11,525 bases of DNA from JABFRJ01 sp031409695 (GTDB taxonomy: Bacteria; Pseudomonadota; Alphaproteobacteria; Rhizobiales; Hyphomicrobiaceae): NCBI GenBank assembly GCA_031409695.1, contig JANNXS010000046.1, positions 1 through 11,525 of the forward strand. The letters are read 5' to 3'. How positions within the stretch are numbered: the first letter of the stretch is position 1; every line of letters begins with the position of its first letter. Shown here one piece after another: positions 6,733 through 11,525 of the stretch. A program made the translations under genes and the position numbers. The notes beneath the pieces were generated by a model. It saw only the letters and a list, made by a program, of their open reading frames with translations. It was not told the origin of the DNA and made no database searches.

Positions 6733-7035
6733 AATGACACAGACTTTTACGCGGCCTTAAGGTGTTGTGGGCTACACAGATCTCGGTTGCGCGTTCCATG
6801 TCTCACGGCATGGTCTAACCCCAAGAGTGGCAGGTTCCGATCAGCTCTGACAGCAGCACGCCCCCATCGTTTCGCATGGCACCGCTATTGTCTCGTGTTT
6901 TTCTGGTCCAGAGTTTTGCCGCACACATGGCACCGGCCCGGCCCTTCAAGAGATCTCGTGAGAGATCCGGTGAGGGAGCCGGGCTGTTGCTGTTTTAGGA
7001 GGGCGCGGTACTCGGTCCAGATGGCGGACACCCGA
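6733..7035. other. Gene-free convergent region between fdhD and pheT
   Basis: Together with the direct repeat this makes a 391-bp gap between the 3' ends of two converging genes. The open frame crossing it on the plus strand (up to 7431) is an artefact running through fdhD and antisense pheT, with no domain-like sequence. A small hairpin, CCATG-8 nt-CATGG, lies at 6796-6813, and a long hairpin lies at 6936-6984. I see no tRNA or other known RNA. Confidence 0.5.
6936..6984 (+). terminator. Long hairpin with GUGA tetraloop, possible terminator or structured RNA
   Basis: The outer stem GCCCGGC (6936-6942) pairs with GCCGGGC (6978-6984). After one bulged A, a 6-bp stem CCTTCA/TGAGGG with one G-U wobble follows. 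A 3x3 internal loop leads to the inner stem GATCTC/GAGATC (6952-6957 with 6962-6967), closed by GTGA. The GNRA-type loop and the wobble pair make sense only for a plus-strand RNA. The downstream TGTTGCTGTTTTA is moderately U-rich. It could end transcripts coming from fdhD, about 290 nt upstream, or be the 3' part of a small RNA. Confidence 0.45.
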
Positions 7036-9468
7036 TCAGCCACGAATCTCGCCGCCGGTTGCCTTTTTCACCTCAGCAATGACCTTGGCCGCGACCGCTG
7101 TGATTTCATCGTCGGTCAATGCACGATCCTTTGGCTGCAGCGTGACTTGGATGGCGAGGGACTTCTTGCCCTCGCCCAAGTTCGTGCCCTCATAGAGATC
7201 GAACACACCAACCTCCCGGATCAGAACCTTGTCGGCTGCGCCTGCGGCCTTGAGCACATCGCTCGCATTCACCTTGGCATCGAGAATGAACGCAAAATCA
7301 CGCGTTACCGTCAGCAAGTCGAGAGCTGCAAGCGGCGGCTTCGCTTTCGTGGTCTTTTTCTTTTCCGCTGGCAGCGCATCGAGAAACACTTCAAACGCGC
7401 TCGCGGGTGCAGCCACATCGGCGAGCTTTAACGCATCGGGGTGTAGTTCACCGAAGTGGGCCAAGACGGTTTTCGGACCGAGGCGCAGCACACCAGAACG
7501 TCCGGGGTGATACCAGGCAGGCGCATCGCGCGTGATCTGGGCCTTGCTTGGGTCAAAGCCACAGGCGGCCAACACGGCGAGACAATCACTCTTGACGTCA
7601 AACACATCAGCAGCGTCCGCGTCTTGTTGCCAATGGCGGCCCAGGCCAATCATTTGAGCTGCTCCAGCGCGGACGCCACCAGCGATCATAACCTGCTCGG
7701 TCGGCTTGTCGCCGCGATAGGCCTGGCCGACTTCGAACACGGCGATGTCCGTAAAGCCGCGGTTGCGGTTGCGCATCGTTGCGGCCAGCAAGCCCGCGAG
7801 TAGGCTCGGGCGCATGGTCGTCATTTCAGACGATATGGGATTGGCGAGTTCAAGCGCGTCGCCGCCACCGCCAAAAAATTGAGCCTCGCCGCCCTTTACG
7901 AAGCTCCAGGTGATGGCTTCCACCATACCGCGTGCAGCCAGCGTCCGACGGGCGCGGCGGACCTTGCGTTGGCCATCCGTGAGCGTCGATTTGGTCACGC
8001 CACCCATGCGCGGAAGCGGCACTGATGGAATCGATTGAAGGCCAGCCATGCGCGCGATCTCTTCAATCAGATCTGCGGCACCGCTGACGTCGTGGCGCCA
8101 GGACGGGACATGGACCCGAACGGCCGAACCCGTGCCATCAATTTTGAAACCAAGTGTTTCGAGGGTTTTGCGCATGTCGGCTTCGGGCAACTTGAGCCCC
8201 ATCAACTTCTCGACGCGACCAAAATCAAAGGCGACAACGTGTGCCTTGATTGGCGCGGCGCCCGCGACTTTCTTTTTCGACGGTGTGCCGCCGCAGATCT
8301 CCATCATCATCGAGGTTGCGAGATTGAGGCCCAGCTCGATGAAGCCTGGATCGACACCCCGCTCAAAACGATACCGCGCGTCCGAGGTGATGCCGAGTTT
8401 GCGGCCGGTGGTCGCGATACCGAGCGGGTTGAAATAAGCGCATTCGATCAGGACGTTTGTCGTGTTCTCGTCGCAACCCGTTGCGTCGGACCCCATGATG
8501 CCGCCGATGTCGTGCGCGCCTGTGTCATCGGCGATGACGCACATGCTCTCGTCGAGTTCATACGTCTTGCCGTTCAGCGCCTTGACCGTCTCACCCTTTT
8601 TGGCCATGCGGGCGTGAATGACACCTTTGAGTTTATCGGCGTCGTAGGCGTGCAGCGGCCGGCCGCGGTCGATCATGATATAGTTGGTGATATCAACCGC
8701 CGCGTTGATAGGGCGAGAGCCGATGGCTTTCAGGCGCTTCTGCATCCAGGCGGGCGACGCGCCGTTTTTGATGCCTTTCAGCGTCCGGCCTGCAAACACA
8801 GGGCAGTGGTGCGCATCGTCCGGTTTGAAACGCAACTCGATATCGACAGCGATCGGATCGCGGCCTTCAACGGCTTTCAGCGGCTTCTCGGGTTTGAGCG
8901 TGCCGAGACCGGCGGCGGCCAGATCCCGTGCGATGCCGCGGACGCCCGTACAATCCGGACGGTTCGGGGTCAGCTTGACTTCGATGACCACGTTGGAAAG
9001 TCCGAGCACATCGACATATCGCTGGCCGACATGCTGGCCCATATCGGCTGACATTTCAACGATGCCGTTGTGATCCTCCGACAGCTGCATCTCGCGCTCG
9101 GACAGCATCATGCCATTCGACACGACGCCGCGCACGGGTTTGGCCTCCAACGTCAGCCCGGTGCCAGGAATGTAGGCCCCAAGCGGTGCGAACACGCCAA
9201 CGAGGCCCGCTTTTGCATTGGGTGCGCCGCACACGACTTCGAGCGCAGGCTTGCCGGGCTCGATCTCCACTTTTAGTACCTGCAACTTATCGGCGTTCGG
9301 GTGGCGTTTGGCCTCAAGAACGCGGGCGATGGTAAACTTCGATAAAGCCGCCGCTGGGTCATCGATGCCTTCGACCTCAAGCCCGATCTGGTCGAGCATG
9401 CGTTGGATGTCCTCGACCGTCGCCGACGTGTCGAGGTGCTCCTTGAGCCAGTCGAGTGTGAACTTCAT
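7036..9468 (-). CDS. pheT: Phenylalanyl-tRNA synthetase beta subunit
   Basis: This is an 810-residue subunit of the alpha2-beta2 enzyme that charges tRNA-Phe with phenylalanine; the beta chain recognises and edits. The N-terminal MKFTLDWLKEHLDT is characteristic of the family. An OB-fold tRNA-binding domain follows (about 40-150, with HPNADKLQV 56-64). NRPDCTGVRGIARDLAAAG (169-187) starts the next part, and the B3/B4 editing region contains AVDITNYIMIDRGRPLHAYD (257-276). SDARYRFERGVDP (362-374) precedes the B5 domain, which ends in VPSWRHDVSGAADLIEEIARMAG (454-476). The catalytic-like domain follows, and the FDX-ACB anticodon-binding domain forms the last ~95 residues. Length is normal for the family and no frameshift is seen. 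The ATG at 9468 has no evident Shine-Dalgarno sequence but fits the family N-terminus. pheS, its usual upstream neighbour, is absent here. Confidence 0.97.
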   Translation of the reverse strand: MKFTLDWLKEHLDTSATVEDIQRMLDQIGLEVEGIDDPAAALSKFTIARVLEAKRHPNADKLQVLKVEIEPGKPALEVVCGAPNAKAGLVGVFAPLGAYIPGTGLTLEAKPVRGVVSNGMMLSEREMQLSEDHNGIVEMSADMGQHVGQRYVDVLGLSNVVIEVKLTPNRPDCTGVRGIARDLAAAGLGTLKPEKPLKAVEGRDPIAVDIELRFKPDDAHHCPVFAGRTLKGIKNGASPAWMQKRLKAIGSRPINAAVDITNYIMIDRGRPLHAYDADKLKGVIHARMAKKGETVKALNGKTYELDESMCVIADDTGAHDIGGIMGSDATGCDENTTNVLIECAYFNPLGIATTGRKLGITSDARYRFERGVDPGFIELGLNLATSMMMEICGGTPSKKKVAGAAPIKAHVVAFDFGRVEKLMGLKLPEADMRKTLETLGFKIDGTGSAVRVHVPSWRHDVSGAADLIEEIARMAGLQSIPSVPLPRMGGVTKSTLTDGQRKVRRARRTLAARGMVEAITWSFVKGGEAQFFGGGGDALELANPISSEMTTMRPSLLAGLLAATMRNRNRGFTDIAVFEVGQAYRGDKPTEQVMIAGGVRAGAAQMIGLGRHWQQDADAADVFDVKSDCLAVLAACGFDPSKAQITRDAPAWYHPGRSGVLRLGPKTVLAHFGELHPDALKLADVAAPASAFEVFLDALPAEKKKTTKAKPPLAALDLLTVTRDFAFILDAKVNASDVLKAAGAADKVLIREVGVFDLYEGTNLGEGKKSLAIQVTLQPKDRALTDDEITAVAAKVIAEVKKATGGEIRG

Positions 9469-9533
9469 GTGAGAACGTCGCGCGAACGGAGGGTCGAGGC
9501 GCGTCCTATGCCACAGGCGTCGCTTTGCGTCAC

Positions 9534-9561
9534 GTGTGTGGTGGACAGTGTGTGGTGGACC
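9534..9561. repeat. Two-copy 14-bp tandem repeat upstream of pheT
   Basis: GTGTGTGGTGGACA (9534-9547) is followed immediately by GTGTGTGGTGGACC (9548-9561), with one mismatch. It lies in the 221-bp divergent gap between pheT and the MFS gene. It is probably a replication-slippage duplication; no function is evident. Confidence 0.6.
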
Positions 9562-9616
9562 GGGCCGAGCCGGGTCGGCATGAACTAAGCGTCACCTATT
9601 TGTTTTGTTCTTCGTG

Positions 9617-9630
9617 GCGCACTGGTGCGC
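9617..9630. repeat. Short inverted repeat in the pheT/MFS divergent gap
   Basis: GCGCAC-TG-GTGCGC is a 6-bp inverted repeat with a 2-bp centre, 59 bp upstream of the MFS start codon. It could be a small operator or chance in GC-rich DNA. Confidence 0.25.
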
Positions 9631-9689
9631 TCCCTGAGAAGGTTGTGACCCCCAGTTTCAGCGCCGCACTTTTAGGGCTATGAAGCGTC

Positions 9690-10889
9690 ATGTCTGAGAT
9701 AGCCGCCCTTCGCACCAGCCAGACATCGGGCATCGCGCTCAGGGTCGGCATTTACTTTGCCGCCGTGTTCACGGTTTTTGGCGCGGCGATGCCATATCTG
9801 AACCTGTGGTTCGCGTCCAACGGTCTCAGTATTGCGGAGATTGCTGCCATCGCCGCCGTTACGCCGCTGGTTCGCATGATCGCGGGGCCGCTGATCTCGC
9901 TGGCGGCCGACATGACGCGGTCGCACCGTCGCATTCTGATCGTGTGCGGCTGGGCCTGGGCCGCCGCCTGGTTGCTCCAATCGGCCAGCACGACGTTTCG
10001 CTCGGCGATGCTGGCGCAGGTCCTGATTGCCATCGCTGCCGCGGGCATTACGCCACTTATCGAGGCGATCGCGGTGTCCTCGGTGCGAGCGCACGGCGTC
10101 GACTATGGCCGCGTCCGCGTGTGGGGATCGATCGCGTTCATCGCCGCCAGCCTTGCGGGTGGTTGGCTGGTCGATTGGCGCGGCATAGAAACGATCATTT
10201 GGTATCTCGTTGTGGGCGCGTTGGTGACGGCGCTTGTCGGTCATCTGCAACCCCGGCTTCAGGACAGGGTCGCCCAGGGGCGACGCATTGGCTTGGCCGA
10301 GACGTCAGCTCTCGTACGGACACCAGTGTTTTTGCTGTTTCTGCTCGCGACGGGATTGGCTCAATCAGCGCATGCAACACTTTACATATTCGGCGTGATT
10401 CATTGGCAGTCGCTTGGCCTCTCGAACGGTTGGTGTGGGGCGCTCTGGGCCGTTAGCGTGTTGGTTGAGGTCGGCATTTTCATCTGGGGCTCGACGCACC
10501 TTAAGCGGTTCTCGCCGATCGCGCTTATGCTGGCCGGCGCGCTTGCTGCCGCGTTCCGCTGGACCGTGATGGCGTTCGACCCACCGCTCGCATTATTGGT
10601 CCCGCTTCAGGCGCTGCATGGCCTTACCTACGGCGCCCTGCATCTCGGCGCTATTCAGTTTCTGACGCGCGCGGTGCCACCTGAGCAGAGCGGAACCGCC
10701 CAGGGTCTGTATGCGCTGGTGACAGGCGGCCTCTTTATGGCCTTCGCCGCTTGGCTCGCTGGCTATTCTTACACACGTTTTGGCGGGCTCGCCTATCTGC
10801 CAATGGCGGGGCTGGCCGCGGGCGCCGTGCTGGCGCTATTGGCGCTGCGCCGTCGCTGGAATGGCGATGTGATTGCAAAATTAAATTGA
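9690..10889 (+). CDS. MFS transporter, HcaT-like (phenylpropionate permease-related, MFS_1-like)
   Basis: This is a 399-residue inner-membrane transporter with about 12 hydrophobic helices. The N-terminal FAAVFTVFGAAMPYLNLWFA and the next helix with GLSIAEIAAI resemble the LacY/NupG/HcaT-type MFS_1-like group. A motif A-like loop GPLISLAADMTRSHRR lies at 66-81. The helix 4-5 region has PLIEAIAVSS followed by DYGRVRVWGSIAFI (138-151), a hallmark of the 3-phenylpropionic acid transporter family. Charged residues inside the membrane (Asp74, Glu125) suit proton symport. The second half contains LHGLTYGALHLGAIQFL. The true substrate is not determined by the sequence. The only upstream SD-like piece, AGGG at 9674-9677, is 12 nt from the ATG, which is rather far. 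The gene diverges from pheT and is followed by a TerC-family gene. Confidence 0.85.
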   Translation: MSEIAALRTSQTSGIALRVGIYFAAVFTVFGAAMPYLNLWFASNGLSIAEIAAIAAVTPLVRMIAGPLISLAADMTRSHRRILIVCGWAWAAAWLLQSASTTFRSAMLAQVLIAIAAAGITPLIEAIAVSSVRAHGVDYGRVRVWGSIAFIAASLAGGWLVDWRGIETIIWYLVVGALVTALVGHLQPRLQDRVAQGRRIGLAETSALVRTPVFLLFLLATGLAQSAHATLYIFGVIHWQSLGLSNGWCGALWAVSVLVEVGIFIWGSTHLKRFSPIALMLAGALAAAFRWTVMAFDPPLALLVPLQALHGLTYGALHLGAIQFLTRAVPPEQSGTAQGLYALVTGGLFMAFAAWLAGYSYTRFGGLAYLPMAGLAAGAVLALLALRRRWNGDVIAKLN

Positions 10890-10898
10890 CCGCGAACT

Positions 10899-10915
10899 AT
10901 TCCGCGAACCGGAAT
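10899..10915 (+). terminator. Short stem-loop after the MFS gene, weak terminator candidate
   Basis: ATTCCG (10899-10904) and CGGAAT (10910-10915) form a 6-bp stem with a CGAAC loop, ten bases after the stop codon. It is followed by GTTTGG rather than a clear U-run, so termination here is uncertain. Confidence 0.3.
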
Positions 10916-10998
10916 GTTTGGCGACTTCGCAGCCCCCCCTTTTATTGCCGAGTAGGCTGGGCCCACGGCCAGCGACGCCGCAGCGCTTAAGCCGAGAC

Positions 10999-11026
10999 TT
11001 GTTGTTCGCCCGCTACCGAGTAGAAT
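10999..11026 (+). promoter_or_regulatory. Candidate sigma-70 promoter for the TerC-family gene
   Basis: TTGTTG (10999-11004, preceded by C to give CTTG as in alphaproteobacterial -35 elements) and TAGAAT (11021-11026, five of six to TATAAT) are separated by 16 nt. Transcription would start near 11033 and leave a leader of about 35 nt. The -35 match is only partial. Confidence 0.35.
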
Positions 11027-11067
11027 GGGGACCAGTCGCCGATGAGCGGGGACGCCAGAGAGGTATA

Positions 11068-11525
11068 ATGGATAGTCTTCTCGCTCTTGCCGCGGAACCG
11101 GCCGCCTGGGTCGCTCTGCTGTCGCTTATCGCGATGGAGGTCGTGCTTGGGATCGACAACCTCATCTTCATTGCCATCCTCACCAATCGCTTGCCCGAAC
11201 ATCAGCGCGAGCGCGCTCGCCGGATCGGTATCGGAGCGGCTCTCATCCTGCGCCTCCTGCTGCTCGGCACGATTGCGGTCATCGTCAAGCTGACTGCGCC
11301 TGTTTTCAGCGTTTTCGGCAAAGGCTTTTCATGGCGCGATATGATCTTGATCGCTGGCGGCGTGTTCCTGGTTTGGAAGGCAACCAAAGAAATCCATCAT
11401 AAGGTTGATCCGCCGGCCGAGGGCGACATGTTCGCGCCAGCCGCATCGAGTGCCAATCTCGGTTTCACCGCTGCCATCGGTCAGATTCTAGTGCTCGATA
11501 TCGTGTTCTCGATCGACAGTATCAT
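11068..11525 (+). CDS. TerC-family integral membrane protein, N-terminal part (cut by window edge)
   Basis: The first 152 residues are visible and the gene continues past the right edge. The TerC hallmarks are present: an acidic helix with MEVVLGIDNLIFIAI (23-37) and later GQILVLDIVFSIDSI (138-152), in which the conserved acidic residues Glu24, Asp30 and Asp150 sit in membrane helices. Between them are a basic loop (RLPEHQRERARR), a helix ending in VIVKLTAPV, and FLVWKATKEIHHK. Family members are linked to tellurite resistance and, in Alx/MeeF/YceF-type relatives, to manganese export and metal loading of secreted enzymes; which role applies is unknown. AGAGAGG (11057-11063) lies 4 nt before the ATG. 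The 178-bp upstream gap contains a plausible promoter. Confidence 0.9.
   Translation, partial: MDSLLALAAEPAAWVALLSLIAMEVVLGIDNLIFIAILTNRLPEHQRERARRIGIGAALILRLLLLGTIAVIVKLTAPVFSVFGKGFSWRDMILIAGGVFLVWKATKEIHHKVDPPAEGDMFAPAASSANLGFTAAIGQILVLDIVFSIDSI

Noticed and set aside
6785..6860. tRNA-like piece with GGTT...AACC and GGTTCCGAT
   Set aside because: No full cloverleaf can be built: acceptor and anticodon stems do not pair and the T-loop consensus is incomplete.
6547..7431. A 294-codon plus-strand frame spanning the fdhD end, the gap and antisense pheT
   Set aside because: The product is arginine- and cysteine-rich without family features, overlaps two well-supported genes and includes the direct repeat in translation. 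It is an artefact of absent stop codons.
8035..9051. A 338-codon open frame on the plus strand
   Set aside because: It lies wholly antisense to pheT, whose domains are intact. The translated product shows no recognisable domain, and long antisense frames are common in GC-rich genes.
9678..10250. A 190-codon minus-strand frame overlapping the HcaT-like gene
   Set aside because: It is a highly charged antisense product with no domain; the opposite strand encodes a coherent MFS protein.
11064..11069. TATAAT exactly overlapping the TerC-family start codon
   Set aside because: There is no -35 element at the right distance (GATGAG lies there), and transcription from it would start downstream of the supported ATG and its Shine-Dalgarno sequence.

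Overview
The window looks like a stretch of chromosome from an alphaproteobacterium, probably a Hyphomicrobiales-type organism. The basis is a moderately high G+C content, the codon style, a FdhD of the SGCxQGT type, a DUF4394 secreted protein and an EmrAB-type efflux pair. No taxonomic marker allows a firmer placement. There are no insertion sequences, CRISPR arrays, rRNA or tRNA genes that I can recognise. All long reading frames are intact.

Left part (1-4703): a GntR-family repressor gene, cut by the window edge, points left. It diverges from a flavoprotein oxidoreductase gene. The gap between them holds a perfect 34-bp palindrome, which is a strong candidate operator, plus a weaker related inverted repeat. 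Downstream on the + strand come a possible 40-residue peptide, an EmrA/HlyD-type membrane fusion protein and a 14-helix DHA2 (EmrB/QacA-type) transporter. Together these look like a ligand-inducible module in which an enzyme modifies a small hydrophobic or aromatic compound and a tripartite pump exports it. The compound is unknown.

Middle part (4704-7035): a secreted DUF4394 beta-propeller-like protein is followed by fdhD, the sulfurtransferase needed for formate dehydrogenase maturation. No formate dehydrogenase subunit is present here. FdhD converges on pheT. The 391-bp convergent gap has no gene but contains a 35-bp direct repeat in two copies and a long hairpin with a GUGA tetraloop.

Right part (7036-11525): pheT (phenylalanyl-tRNA synthetase beta chain, - strand) stands without pheS beside it. 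Divergent from it is an HcaT-like MFS transporter gene, followed by a TerC-family membrane protein gene that runs off the right edge.

Most of this is ordinary chromosomal content. The points most worth a second look are the palindromic operator region with its flavoprotein/efflux locus, the cysteine arrangement of FdhD, and the repeat and hairpin in the fdhD-pheT gap. I do not see convincing evidence of an entirely new system.
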